Shown here: positions 33,929 through 42,440 of the stretch, piece after piece
How the letters are laid out: each line of letters begins with the position of its first letter
Position numbering within the stretch: the stretch's first letter is position 1
Source of the DNA: an uncultured Lachnospiraceae bacterium
Lineage (GTDB): Bacteria; Bacillota; Clostridia; Lachnospirales; Lachnospiraceae
Reading direction: 5' to 3'
DNA length: 43,469 nt
NCBI GenBank assembly: GCA_947589055.1
Contig: CANPZL010000017.1
Span: 1 to 43,469 of the forward strand
Notes under the pieces: model-generated
Database searches by the model: none
The model's input: only the letters and a program-made list of their open reading frames with translations
Told to the model about the DNA's origin: nothing
Position numbers and translations under genes: made by a program

Positions 33929-34216
33929 AGGCTTACATGGAATTGATTCCAAAGTTTTGGAATTGTCGTGTAAGCTTTTATTATCGCTTTTTTCAATGAT
34001 AGTGAATTTCCCCTTATTTTATGTTTTAACAAAATAAATATCAAAGATCAAAGAGTATCTATAGATGATTCTGTTTAGTTTCTATTCGGGATTCCCGAAC
34101 ATTTCACAAACGAACTGATAATAAAGCTCCGACAATCTGAGGAGATGATGCATATGGCGTAAGCGGATACAAAAAATGAAATGTAAGTATAATGACAGGA
34201 AAGGAATGAAAAACAA
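33929..34216 (+). promoter_or_regulatory. Long hairpin-rich leader of the adhesin gene
   Basis: The stretch between the promoter and ATG 34217 has no gene. At its start an outer stem GCTTACA (33931-33937) / TGTAAGC (33969-33975) encloses an inner stem ATTCCAA (33946-33952) / TTGGAAT (33957-33963); T-rich sequence with TTTTTT near 33988-33993 follows, so it could be a terminator for an upstream transcript or an attenuator. A second hairpin TTCGGG-ATT-CCCGAA lies at 34085-34099. AAAGGAATG precedes the start codon. I do not see the signature of c-di-GMP riboswitches, which often precede clostridial adhesins. Confidence 0.5.
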
Positions 34217-36328
34217 ATGAAACGAATAGGATTTATGAAATGGTGGCTTCTTTGTATCACTATGCTTGTGACGATCTTAACCGCATGGAAGACTTCTTCT
34301 ATGGCCTGGGGTATGGAACCGATTCGGACAGCCGCCAATGGTTCTTTGCGAGTGGCGGATGGAAATCGGGTTTCCTGCTTAAATGTATGGTCTGCTTCCG
34401 GTTCTCCATCCTCTTCACCTATGACAATATACTATGATCAATCGGATGCGGGTCTTTCGGCCCCACAGATTATTTATCTGCGGGACGAAAATGTAAACTC
34501 GGTTTTTTGTATTCAATATGGGTCTGCCTTGTCTTCCGGAAATGTGATTACGGTATGTGGGGAAGGCGAATATCAAAAATTGAATCCACAGCAAAAGGAA
34601 GCGATTTCACAGGTGCTTGGCTGCGCTTCTATGGTCACAGCACCCAGAGATGCCAACGGCGGTTATAATGAAGTAAATACCGGAAGTTGTACATTCCAAA
34701 ATTTTCAGACATATAATGCAACGCAGCTTATGCTATGGTATTATATTGATGTTTATTCCGGACGGCCCGGCTCCGGAAACACCGGCGGTATCACCTGGGA
34801 AGGTGTTGTTCGTACCTGTGCGGCCGGCTGGGGAAATCTAAGTGAGTGCCAGCGCATTAAAGAAACGGTTGATCATATGAAAGACATACCCGGTTTTTCC
34901 GTTCGGGAGACAGCACAGATTAAACCGGTCACACTGCATTATGATCCGGCGGACAGACGGTATGAAGCATTTGTAACGGATTCCGCACAGGTACTGTCCC
35001 AGTATGCCATACTTGGCGGAGAAGGATTGAAAATTATCCGTTGTCAGGAAAACGGAATGGCTGATGAGACCGGTAATTCCCTGCTTATCTATCGGGAAAC
35101 TGCATTAAAGCATGGTGAGGCTCCGATTACGCTGACCTTTCATAAGGAAGGAGAAGGCGGAACACTTATCTATTTGAAGAATCAAAGTGAACCACAGGAT
35201 CTGATCTGTATTTCCGGAAAAACCGGGTTTGCAGTTGACAGCTATATGGCAGTGGACACTACCCATACTCGTGTTGAGATTGAAAAGCTGGATGCAGAAA
35301 CCGGGAAGCCGCTAGAAGGCGTATCCCTTCAGTTATGGAAGGGAGAGGAGCTGGTTACGCAGTGGGTTACCGGAACCGAACCGTATCTTCTTTATGATCT
35401 GGACATCGGCAGCATCTATTGTCTGCGGGAGATAGCACCCTTGGACGGATATGCTGGCATGGAGGAACATTCATTTCTGCTTACGCAGGATGGGGAAAGC
35501 AAGCGTATTACGCTGTATAACCAAAAGACCGCAGTGGACATCAGCAAACAGGATCTGACCGGAACGCAGGAATTGCCGGGAGCAAGGTTGGAGTTGTATG
35601 AAGGAGAAACCCGAATTGAAACATGGGTATCAGGTGATAAACCGCATCGGATCTATGGATTGACAGTCGGAAAAGCATACACATTGCGGGAGACACTGGC
35701 GCCAAAAGGTTATGCAGCAGCGGAGGAAATCACGTTTACCGTAACGGATACCGATGAGGTTCAAAGAATCGTGATGAAGGATCATAGGATTCAGGGAAGA
35801 CTTCATATCATGAAACGAGATGAACAGGGAAAGGGGCTGAAAGGAGCCGAATTTTACCTGTATCAAAGATCATATATTCCGGAAGAAAAACAGGAGGAAG
35901 TTGAAGCAGAGCCTTTAAAATCAGATCTCGGAAAGAAACAAGAGGAAACGGATAAATGGATTGCCTCCTATACGACGGATGAAAACGGAGAAATCTGGAT
36001 CGAAGATTTGGAATATGGCGCTTATTATCTTGTTGAATATAAGGCGCCAAAAGGATATATCTGCTCCGAAGAAATCTATGAATTTCAGATAGAAACGGAT
36101 GGGGAACAATGTGAGATCGTACTGGAAAATAAGCCGGAAACACCCAAGACGGAGACGGAACAGCCGACATCGGAAGCTGTAACAAAAGCCCCGGAACTGG
36201 TTGCCGGAGTTAGTATGTGGAAGGAGGAAACACCGCAGACAGGCGATTCTGCAACCCCGTTTCTAGCGTTTGCGTTTATGATGGGAGCTGTTATTGTTAG
36301 TTTTTATTTCAGTAAACAAAAAAAGTAA
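34217..36328 (+). CDS. Cell-wall-anchored thioester-domain adhesin with CNA-B repeats
   Basis: A 703-residue surface protein. A signal peptide occupies about residues 1-31 (KRIGFMKWWLLCITMLVTIL, cleavage near SSMAWG). A thioester domain follows: Cys98 in VFCIQYG and Gln170 in NATQLMLWYY are placed to form the internal Cys-Gln thioester that binds host surfaces covalently in Gram-positive adhesins. Three CNA-B-type beta-sandwich repeats (about 350-435, 436-520, 521-645) begin VEIEKLDAETGKPLEG, VDISKQDLTGTQELPG and LHIMKRDEQGKGLKG; the Lys and a later Glu in LREIAPLDGY, LRETLAPKGY and LVEYKAPKGY suit isopeptide bonds. The third repeat carries an extra Glu/Lys-rich loop. The end is a sortase signal, TPQTGD at 672-677, a hydrophobic helix and KQKK. 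No sortase gene is in the window. Confidence 0.9.
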   Translation: MKRIGFMKWWLLCITMLVTILTAWKTSSMAWGMEPIRTAANGSLRVADGNRVSCLNVWSASGSPSSSPMTIYYDQSDAGLSAPQIIYLRDENVNSVFCIQYGSALSSGNVITVCGEGEYQKLNPQQKEAISQVLGCASMVTAPRDANGGYNEVNTGSCTFQNFQTYNATQLMLWYYIDVYSGRPGSGNTGGITWEGVVRTCAAGWGNLSECQRIKETVDHMKDIPGFSVRETAQIKPVTLHYDPADRRYEAFVTDSAQVLSQYAILGGEGLKIIRCQENGMADETGNSLLIYRETALKHGEAPITLTFHKEGEGGTLIYLKNQSEPQDLICISGKTGFAVDSYMAVDTTHTRVEIEKLDAETGKPLEGVSLQLWKGEELVTQWVTGTEPYLLYDLDIGSIYCLREIAPLDGYAGMEEHSFLLTQDGESKRITLYNQKTAVDISKQDLTGTQELPGARLELYEGETRIETWVSGDKPHRIYGLTVGKAYTLRETLAPKGYAAAEEITFTVTDTDEVQRIVMKDHRIQGRLHIMKRDEQGKGLKGAEFYLYQRSYIPEEKQEEVEAEPLKSDLGKKQEETDKWIASYTTDENGEIWIEDLEYGAYYLVEYKAPKGYICSEEIYEFQIETDGEQCEIVLENKPETPKTETEQPTSEAVTKAPELVAGVSMWKEETPQTGDSATPFLAFAFMMGAVIVSFYFSKQKK

Positions 36329-36361
36329 ACAATAATTCCGATAGGAAAGCTCTGGCAATAC

Positions 36362-36391
36362 TTGACAGAATTTAGCAAGGCATGATAGCAT
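36362..36391 (+). promoter_or_regulatory. Possible promoter of the DUF368 gene
   Basis: TTGACA (36362-36367) with TAGCAT (36386-36391), spacer 18 bases. The -35 is perfect, the -10 weak; it lies 43 bases before ATG 36435. Confidence 0.35.
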
Positions 36392-36434
36392 TCACACAGT
36401 TAGTAAATTTCGGAAACAGAAAGGAAGCAAGCTC

Positions 36435-37337
36435 ATGATAATGAAAATAATAGGCGGATTTCTGATGGCATTGGCGGACAGCGTGCCCGGTGTGTCTGGT
36501 GGAACGGTTGCATTTATTTTAGGCTTATATGATGATTTTATTACCTCGTTAAATAACATTATCAGTCGGGATAAGGAAAAACGGAAAAAGGCACTGTTCT
36601 TTTTGATGAAACTAGGCATTGGCTGGGTAGTCGGTATGGCTTCCGCCGCTATCGTGATTACCAGTCTGTTTGAACGATATATTTATCAGATCAGTTCCCT
36701 GTTTATAGGGTTTATCTTGTTTGCCATTCCGATAATTATCATGGAAGAAAAAGAATCCTTTCAAGGAAACTACAAGAATATTATCTTTACAATTCTGGGA
36801 ATCGTATTAGTAGTCGGTATCACGTATTTTTCTAAACATGCATTTTTGCAGGGTGCTGTCGATCTTAGAGTGTCAGAGCTTCATATCGGGTTATGTATCT
36901 ATTTGTTTGTTGCCGCCATGTGTGCTATTTCCGCTATGGTGCTTCCGGGGATTTCCGGTTCGACGTTAATGCTGGTATTCGGAATTTATCAGGCGATCAT
37001 GCTTGCAATCAAAGGATTTTTAACGTTGGATTTTTCTTATATCCCTGCACTGCTTATATTTGGCTTCGGTGTTTTGACCGGTATTTTCACGATCGTGAAG
37101 GCGTTGCGTTATGGATTGGAAAAACGGCGAAGTGCTATGATGTATTTTATTATAGGCATGATGCTGGGTTCTTTTTATGCGATTATCATGGGACCTACCG
37201 CTATCAGTACGCCGGTGGCACCGTTATCATTGCATAGCTTTAGCATTGTATTTTTCTTGTTAGGTGGTATTATTATACTTGGATTACAGGCCTTGAAGCG
37301 TGTGTTTGAAAAAAAGGAAGCGGAAAATAACCAGTAA
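36435..37337 (+). CDS. popT: DUF368 membrane protein, PopT-type polyprenyl-phosphate translocase
   Basis: A 300-residue protein with about eight or nine membrane helices. DUF368 proteins, named PopT, have been shown in other bacteria to return undecaprenyl phosphate to the inner leaflet, recycling the lipid carrier of peptidoglycan and teichoic-acid synthesis. The two related re-entrant-type motifs are visible: ALADSVPGVSGGTVAFILG near the N-terminus and MVLPGISGSTLMLVFGIY at about 170-187. ATG 36435 follows GAAAGGAAG, with ATG 36441 as an alternative. Function is transferred from the family. The gene stands alone between the adhesin and gatC. Confidence 0.85.
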   Translation: MIMKIIGGFLMALADSVPGVSGGTVAFILGLYDDFITSLNNIISRDKEKRKKALFFLMKLGIGWVVGMASAAIVITSLFERYIYQISSLFIGFILFAIPIIIMEEKESFQGNYKNIIFTILGIVLVVGITYFSKHAFLQGAVDLRVSELHIGLCIYLFVAAMCAISAMVLPGISGSTLMLVFGIYQAIMLAIKGFLTLDFSYIPALLIFGFGVLTGIFTIVKALRYGLEKRRSAMMYFIIGMMLGSFYAIIMGPTAISTPVAPLSLHSFSIVFFLLGGIIILGLQALKRVFEKKEAENNQ

Positions 37338-37382
37338 GTGGAATGGAATAATAGCAGGAGCAGAGTGAGGAGGTAAGATCAT

Positions 37383-37670
37383 ATGACGATTACCGATGAA
37401 ACGATCGAGTATGTGGGAATTCTGGCAAAGCTGGAGCTGTCCCCAAAGGAAAAGGAACAGGCAAAAACAGATATGAGTGAGATGCTGGAATATGTCGGAA
37501 AGCTGAATGAATTGGATACGGACGGGGTGGAACCGTTAAGCCATACCTTTGATGTGCATAATGTTTTTCGTGAGGATATTGTTACAAACGGAGATGACCG
37601 GGAAAATATGATACGAAATGCACCGGAACAAAAGGACGGTTGTTATAAAGTACCAAAGACATTCGATTAA
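37383..37670 (+). CDS. gatC: Asp-tRNA(Asn)/Glu-tRNA(Gln) amidotransferase subunit C
   Basis: A 95-residue GatC, the small belt-like subunit that wraps around GatA and stabilises GatB binding. Family features: YVGILAKLELSPKEKEQ near the N-terminus, LNELDTDGVEPLSH in the middle and the C-terminal DGCYKVPKTFD. ATG 37383 follows GAGGAGG. First gene of the gatCAB operon, with gatA 13 bases downstream. Confidence 0.95.
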   Translation: MTITDETIEYVGILAKLELSPKEKEQAKTDMSEMLEYVGKLNELDTDGVEPLSHTFDVHNVFREDIVTNGDDRENMIRNAPEQKDGCYKVPKTFD

Positions 37671-37683
37671 GGAGGGCCTGAAG

Positions 37684-39156
37684 ATGGATGTAATGCGTTT
37701 AACAGCGGTAGAGCTTGGAAGGAAGATCGCCTCCGGTGAAGTGTCATCTGTGGAAGTGACACAGGCAGCTTTGGATCGGATCGAACAGCTGGAACAGGAC
37801 TATAATTGTTTTGTTACAGTAGAAAAGGAACAGGCACTTGCACAGGCAGAGGCAGTGCAGAAAAGAATACAGGCAGGAGAGACGATCAGCCCGTTGGCAG
37901 GTGTTCCGGTTGCCATAAAAGATAATATGTGTATCCGTGGAGGACTTACTACCTGTAGCTCTAAGATCCTTAGTAATTTTAGACCGGCTTATACGGCAGA
38001 AGCGGTAGTGCAGCTGCAAAAGGCAGGTGCGGTTATAATCGGAAAAACGAATATGGACGAGTTTGCCATGGGTTCAACAACAGAAACTTCATATTATGGT
38101 GAAACGAAAAATCCGTGGGATATTACCCGTGTGCCGGGCGGTTCGTCCGGCGGTTCCGCAGCAGCAGTCGCTGCGGAGGAGGTACCATACGCATTAGGTT
38201 CTGATACCGGTGGTTCGATCCGGCAGCCGGCAGCATTCTGTGGCGTGACCGGGATTAAACCGACTTATGGAAGGGTATCCCGGTACGGACTGATTGCCTA
38301 TGGTTCGTCTCTGGATCAGATCGGCCCCTTGGCAAAGGATGTAACGGATTGTGCTACCATACTGGAGTTGATCAGTACGCATGATAAAAAAGATTCCACG
38401 TCGGTAAATCGTGAGGATCGAGACTTTACAGCAGCCTTGATAGATGATGTCAAAGGAATGCGGATAGGAATTCCCAGAGATTATTTTGGCGAAGGAATCG
38501 AAGCGGATGTAAAGGAAAAGGTACTTGCGGCGGCTAGAGTCTTGGAAGAAAAAGGCGCAGTTGTAGAGGAATTTGATCTGAGTCTGGTGGAATACGCAAT
38601 CCCGGCATATTATATCATTGCCTCTGCGGAGGCAAGCTCCAATCTGGAACGGTTTGACGGTGTAAAGTACGGATACCGAACCGAGGAATATACAGATTTG
38701 CACAATATGTATAAAAAGACCCGGTCCGAAGGATTCGGACCGGAAGTAAAGCGAAGGATCATGTTGGGCTCCTTTGTGTTAAGCTCCGGTTATTATGATG
38801 CTTATTATATGAAGGCACTCCGTACAAAGGCGTTGATCAAGCAGGCATTTGATAAGGCATTTGAAAAATATGATATTCTTTTGGGACCGGTTGCACCCAC
38901 TACCGCTTTAAAGCTGGGTGAAAGTTTATCCGATCCGTTGAAGATGTATTTGGGAGATATTTATACGGTTTCTGTCAATCTGGCGGGATTGCCGGGAATC
39001 TCTCTTCCCTGCGGTTATGATAAGCATGGGTTGCCGATTGGAATGCAGATATTGGCGAAGGCATTTGATGAACAAACGATGATTCGTGCCGCTTATGCAT
39101 TTGAACAGTCTGGAAGTTATAAGCGTCCGACGACATTAACGGAAAGGGGGCTGTAA
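37684..39156 (+). CDS. gatA: Asp-tRNA(Asn)/Glu-tRNA(Gln) amidotransferase subunit A
   Basis: A 490-residue amidase-signature enzyme that releases ammonia from glutamine for transamidation of misacylated Glu-tRNA(Gln) or Asp-tRNA(Asn). The catalytic triad is K79 (VPVAIKDN), S154 (cis-Ser, in PGGSSGGSAAAV) and S178 (nucleophile, in SDTGGSIRQPA), the exact positions of the characterised Staphylococcus enzyme. I choose ATG 37684, following GGAGGG; ATG 37618 in frame lies inside gatC. One base separates its stop from gatB. Confidence 0.96.
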   Translation: MDVMRLTAVELGRKIASGEVSSVEVTQAALDRIEQLEQDYNCFVTVEKEQALAQAEAVQKRIQAGETISPLAGVPVAIKDNMCIRGGLTTCSSKILSNFRPAYTAEAVVQLQKAGAVIIGKTNMDEFAMGSTTETSYYGETKNPWDITRVPGGSSGGSAAAVAAEEVPYALGSDTGGSIRQPAAFCGVTGIKPTYGRVSRYGLIAYGSSLDQIGPLAKDVTDCATILELISTHDKKDSTSVNREDRDFTAALIDDVKGMRIGIPRDYFGEGIEADVKEKVLAAARVLEEKGAVVEEFDLSLVEYAIPAYYIIASAEASSNLERFDGVKYGYRTEEYTDLHNMYKKTRSEGFGPEVKRRIMLGSFVLSSGYYDAYYMKALRTKALIKQAFDKAFEKYDILLGPVAPTTALKLGESLSDPLKMYLGDIYTVSVNLAGLPGISLPCGYDKHGLPIGMQILAKAFDEQTMIRAAYAFEQSGSYKRPTTLTERGL

Positions 39157-39157
39157 T

Positions 39158-40588
39158 ATGAGTAAAGCATACGAAACGGTAATCGGTTTGGAGGTACATG
39201 TGGAGCTGGCAACCAAAACAAAGATTTTTTGCGGTTGTAGTACAGCCTTTGGCGGTGCACCCAATACGCATACCTGTCCGGTCTGTACCGGAATGCCGGG
39301 TTCCCTTCCGGTATTGAATAAGGCTGTCGTTGAGAAAGCGATAGCGGTGGGACTTGCAACGAACTGTGATATTACCAGAAACTGTAAATTTGACCGGAAA
39401 AATTATTTTTATCCGGATAATCCGCAAAATTATCAGATTTCTCAGTTGTATTATCCGATTTGCAGAAACGGAAAAGTGACGATCGAGGTGAACGGAACCA
39501 CAAAGGACATTGGCATTCACGAGATTCATATGGAGGAAGATGCGGGGAAATTGGTGCATGATCCCTATGATGATGCTTCGTTAGTGGATTTTAACCGTTC
39601 CGGCGTTCCTCTGATCGAAATTGTGTCAGAACCGGATATGCGTTCCGCAGAGGAGGTAATCGCTTATTTGGATAAGCTTCGTTTGATTATCCAATATCTG
39701 GGAGCTTCTGATTGTAAGCTGAACGAAGGCTCTATGCGGGCGGATGTTAATCTTTCTGTGCGGGAGGCCGGAACAGAGCAGTTTGGAACCCGTACCGAGA
39801 TGAAAAATCTGAATTCTTTTAAGGCGATCGCACGGGCTATTGAGAATGAACGGGAACGACAGATCGATCTTTTAGAAGAAGGCAGGGAAGTGATTCAGGA
39901 AACCCGGCGTTGGGATGATACAAAAGGATATTCCTATGCAATGCGTTCCAAAGAAGATGCCCAAGATTATCGTTATTTTCCGGATCCGGATCTGGTGCCG
40001 ATTATGATCGACGATGAATGGCTGGAAGAGATTCGGAGCAAGCAGCCGGAACTGCGGTCGGAAAAACAAGAGCGGTATAAACGGGAATATGATATTCCGG
40101 AATATGATATTGATATTTTGACTTCTTCAAAGCGTATGGCTGATCTTTTTGAGGAAACCATTGCCTTAGGAGCCGCACCGAAAAAGGTATCGAACTGGTT
40201 GATGGTAGAGACCATGCGTCTTTTAAAGGAGCATGAGATGGAGGCGGATGCGCTTACATTTTCCGCTGGTAATCTGGCAAAGCTGATCCGGCTTGTGGAA
40301 GCAAGGGCGATAAACGGTACGGTGGCAAAAGAGGTGTTTGAGAAGATTTTTGAGTCGGATATTGATCCGGAGCAGTATGTGGAGGAGCATGGATTAAAAA
40401 CCGTAAATGATGAAGGTGCGTTACGAAAGACAGTAGAAGAGGTCATTGCGGCGAATCCACAGTCGGTGGAGGACTACCGGAACGGAAAAGAAAAAGCAAT
40501 CGGCTTTCTGGTGGGGCAGACAATGAAAGCAATGAAAGGAAAAGCAGATCCGGCAATGGTAAACCAGCTGTTAAAGGAGCTTCTGTAA
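39158..40588 (+). CDS. gatB: Asp-tRNA(Asn)/Glu-tRNA(Gln) amidotransferase subunit B
   Basis: A 476-residue GatB that binds the misacylated tRNA, activates its carboxylate with ATP and receives ammonia from GatA. Diagnostic segments are VIGLEVHVELATKTKIFCGC with C residues of the zinc site (and CPVCTGMPGSLPVLN), FDRKNYFYPDNPQNYQISQ, HMEEDAGKL, and the helical and YqeY-like C-terminal domains ending VNQLLKELL. It follows gatA by one base, with AAAGGGGG in the gatA tail as ribosome binding site. Confidence 0.96.
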   Translation: MSKAYETVIGLEVHVELATKTKIFCGCSTAFGGAPNTHTCPVCTGMPGSLPVLNKAVVEKAIAVGLATNCDITRNCKFDRKNYFYPDNPQNYQISQLYYPICRNGKVTIEVNGTTKDIGIHEIHMEEDAGKLVHDPYDDASLVDFNRSGVPLIEIVSEPDMRSAEEVIAYLDKLRLIIQYLGASDCKLNEGSMRADVNLSVREAGTEQFGTRTEMKNLNSFKAIARAIENERERQIDLLEEGREVIQETRRWDDTKGYSYAMRSKEDAQDYRYFPDPDLVPIMIDDEWLEEIRSKQPELRSEKQERYKREYDIPEYDIDILTSSKRMADLFEETIALGAAPKKVSNWLMVETMRLLKEHEMEADALTFSAGNLAKLIRLVEARAINGTVAKEVFEKIFESDIDPEQYVEEHGLKTVNDEGALRKTVEEVIAANPQSVEDYRNGKEKAIGFLVGQTMKAMKGKADPAMVNQLLKELL

Positions 40589-40596
40589 CCAAACGG

Positions 40597-41820
40597 ATGC
40601 GAAAGAGAAAGAGGTTACTAAAGAACTGCATAATGGGAAGCATAATCATGCTGCTGGTGTTAAATAGCTGCGCCAGAGAGGAGGAGCCGGCTGTAGCTGC
40701 TCCGGAGCATATACAGATGCTGGAACTCACCGACGACAGGATAGAACCGAACGAGACGCAACTATTAGAGGGCTATCTGGATACGTTGTCCCTGGAGGAA
40801 AAAATAGGGCAGTTATTTTATGTAACACTGGGAAATCTGGAATATCCGGAGCTTGAAACGGATAATCAGGCGAAGGCCTTGTCAGAGGAAGCGATCAATA
40901 CGCTCCGGCAATACAAGCCCGGAGGAGTAATCCTGATGGGCGGAAATGTGGAATCGGATCAACAGCTCAGAGAATTGACGACTTCATTACAGTCTAACAG
41001 TGAGATACCGTTGTTTATAGGTGTAGATGAAGAAGGAGGCATGGTTAGCCGGTTAGGGAATGCCCCCGGTGTCACGCTGGAAAACGTAGGAAGCATGCAG
41101 GCTGTAGGGAATACCGGCGCTTCAGAGAATGCTTATGACATTGGCAATAAGTTGGGAAAAGGCCTGAATACATTGGGATTTAATATGGATTTTGCACCGG
41201 TGGCGGATGTATTGACCAATCCGTACAATTATGAGATCGGTTCCCGTTCCTTCGGTTCAAATGCGTCGTTGGTTGCGGAAATGACCGCCTGCGAGATACA
41301 GGGACTACAGGAAAACGGTGTGAGTGCTGTTACGAAGCATTTTCCGGGACATGGCGGTGTCATCGGTAACAGTCATACCAGTCTGCAATACGTAGATACC
41401 TCGATTGAAACTTTGCAACAGGTTGCGCTTATCCCTTTTGAAGCGGCGATTGCGGCGGATACAGATGTGATTTTGGTTTCACACCTTGTTTTAACTGAAG
41501 TTGATCCGGCGGCTCCGTCTTCCCTGTCCGACAGCGTTGTTACTGGCTTGTTGCGGGAAGGTCTTGGATATGAAGGGCTGGTCATCACGGATTCTTTTCA
41601 AATGGCCTCCATCACAGATACCTATACGCAGGAAGAGGCCGCAGTTTATGCCATTCAGGCAGGCTGTGATATGATTTTGATGCCAATGGAATATATGGCT
41701 TGTTATCAGGCGTTGATAAAAGCAGTTCAGGACGGACAACTGACAGAGGAACAGATAGATGCCGCCTGTATGCGAGTGCTGCGAACAAAAATAAAACGGG
41801 GCATCTTAAGTCTTTCTTAG
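40597..41820 (+). CDS. Lipoprotein glycoside hydrolase family 3 (NagZ-like) with altered dyad
   Basis: A 407-residue GH3 enzyme of the beta-N-acetylhexosaminidase type. The N-terminus is a lipoprotein signal with lipobox LNSC (Cys25), so the protein is attached to the outer face of the membrane. The catalytic TIM barrel (about 55-400) carries VDEEGGMVSRL, the NAG-binding KHFPGHG starting at K247, and the nucleophile Asp332 in LVITDSFQM. The flexible-loop dyad that acts as acid/base in NagZ normally reads Asp-Ser/Thr-His; here it is Asn258-Ser259-His260 (GGVIGNSHT). The His is kept but the Asp is not. Likely substrates are muropeptides or chitobiose-type sugars. It starts 9 bases after gatB, probably with read-through from that operon. 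Confidence 0.85.
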   Translation: MRKRKRLLKNCIMGSIIMLLVLNSCAREEEPAVAAPEHIQMLELTDDRIEPNETQLLEGYLDTLSLEEKIGQLFYVTLGNLEYPELETDNQAKALSEEAINTLRQYKPGGVILMGGNVESDQQLRELTTSLQSNSEIPLFIGVDEEGGMVSRLGNAPGVTLENVGSMQAVGNTGASENAYDIGNKLGKGLNTLGFNMDFAPVADVLTNPYNYEIGSRSFGSNASLVAEMTACEIQGLQENGVSAVTKHFPGHGGVIGNSHTSLQYVDTSIETLQQVALIPFEAAIAADTDVILVSHLVLTEVDPAAPSSLSDSVVTGLLREGLGYEGLVITDSFQMASITDTYTQEEAAVYAIQAGCDMILMPMEYMACYQALIKAVQDGQLTEEQIDAACMRVLRTKIKRGILSLS

Positions 41821-41837
41821 ACAGATGCTCCGTCTTT
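41796..41837. terminator. Terminator at the end of the GH3 gene, likely bidirectional
   Basis: ACGGGGCATCT (41796-41806) pairs with AGATGCTCCGT (41823-41833) with one G-U pair, followed by CTTTTG; the other side is preceded by an A-rich run for the opposite direction. The stem spans the GH3 stop codon (41818-41820) and lies between two convergent genes. Confidence 0.7.
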
Positions 41838-41851
41838 TGATCGGAGTGGAT

Positions 41852-42202
41852 TTATTCCTGTTCTATATCTTCTTCGTACTGCTCAAAGAGATAGTCGTAA
41901 ATACTTGCCAGCCCGACGAATTCACAGCCATATAGATAAGAATCATTTTCTAAAATTTCTGTACGGATGATTTTCACCACATATTTTAATTTGTCCTCAC
42001 GACCAGAAAAGGTAATGGTTGCATTGAAATAATATCCCAGTGGGATCTTTATGTTCGAGGTAAATCCAATACCGGATTTTGATATGTTAAAAACTTTGAA
42101 TTCGGCATTCCCGATTTCTATGGTCTCGGTTTGATTAAACAACGAGGATACTTCAAGAGTCAGTTGAATCGGCAGTCGTTTATATTTTCTTTTTTCAGGC
42201 AT
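41852..42202 (-). CDS. PilZ domain protein (c-di-GMP receptor candidate)
   Basis: A 116-residue single-domain PilZ protein. Both halves of the c-di-GMP binding signature are present: RxxxR as RKYKR at residues 5-9 and NxSxxG as NISKSG at 39-44. It should therefore be able to bind c-di-GMP and act as a free-standing adaptor on a partner protein. ATG at 42202 follows GAAAGGAG on the minus strand. Its -10 element is TATAAT at 42234-42239. It stands alone, convergent to the GH3 gene; the partner is unknown. Confidence 0.9.
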   Translation of the reverse strand: MPEKRKYKRLPIQLTLEVSSLFNQTETIEIGNAEFKVFNISKSGIGFTSNIKIPLGYYFNATITFSGREDKLKYVVKIIRTEILENDSYLYGCEFVGLASIYDYLFEQYEEDIEQE

Positions 42203-42233
42203 GGATAAGCTCCTTTCGTTGACAGTTTTCCTA

Positions 42234-42239
42234 ATTATA
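42234..42239 (-). promoter_or_regulatory. Extended -10 element for the PilZ gene
   Basis: The minus strand reads TGT directly before TATAAT (42234-42239), an extended -10. At 17 bases upstream the best -35 is TAGCAT, which is weak. It lies 31 bases before the PilZ start codon. Confidence 0.5.
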
Positions 42240-42302
42240 ACAAATAAGATACAGATATGCTAGGACAAAATGGAGATTATCGTTAGAATCATGAATCTAC
42301 CA

Positions 42303-42331
42303 TTGACAGCGTTCCGGAAAAAGAACATAAT
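42303..42331 (+). promoter_or_regulatory. Promoter of purF
   Basis: TTGACA (42303-42308) and CATAAT (42326-42331) are 17 bases apart, about 110 bases before the purF start. I see no purine-riboswitch core in the leader. Confidence 0.65.
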
Positions 42332-42440
42332 GTTACATGGAATAAATAACGGTAATTTTGTCAAGCAAGGCGGCAGGAAAATTATAGTCTGGGTTTTTCA
42401 GATTGGATGGACGAAGGAAGAAATGGCAAGGAGAATAGAA

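Noticed and set aside
42332..42440. Purine riboswitch upstream of purF
   Set aside because: The conserved purine-aptamer core sequences and three-stem layout are not visible in the 109-base leader.
42291..42440. Longer purF starting at ATG 42291
   Set aside because: The frame is open, but the predicted promoter -10 (42326-42331) would lie inside it and the propeptide would be far too long; AAGGAG fits ATG 42441.
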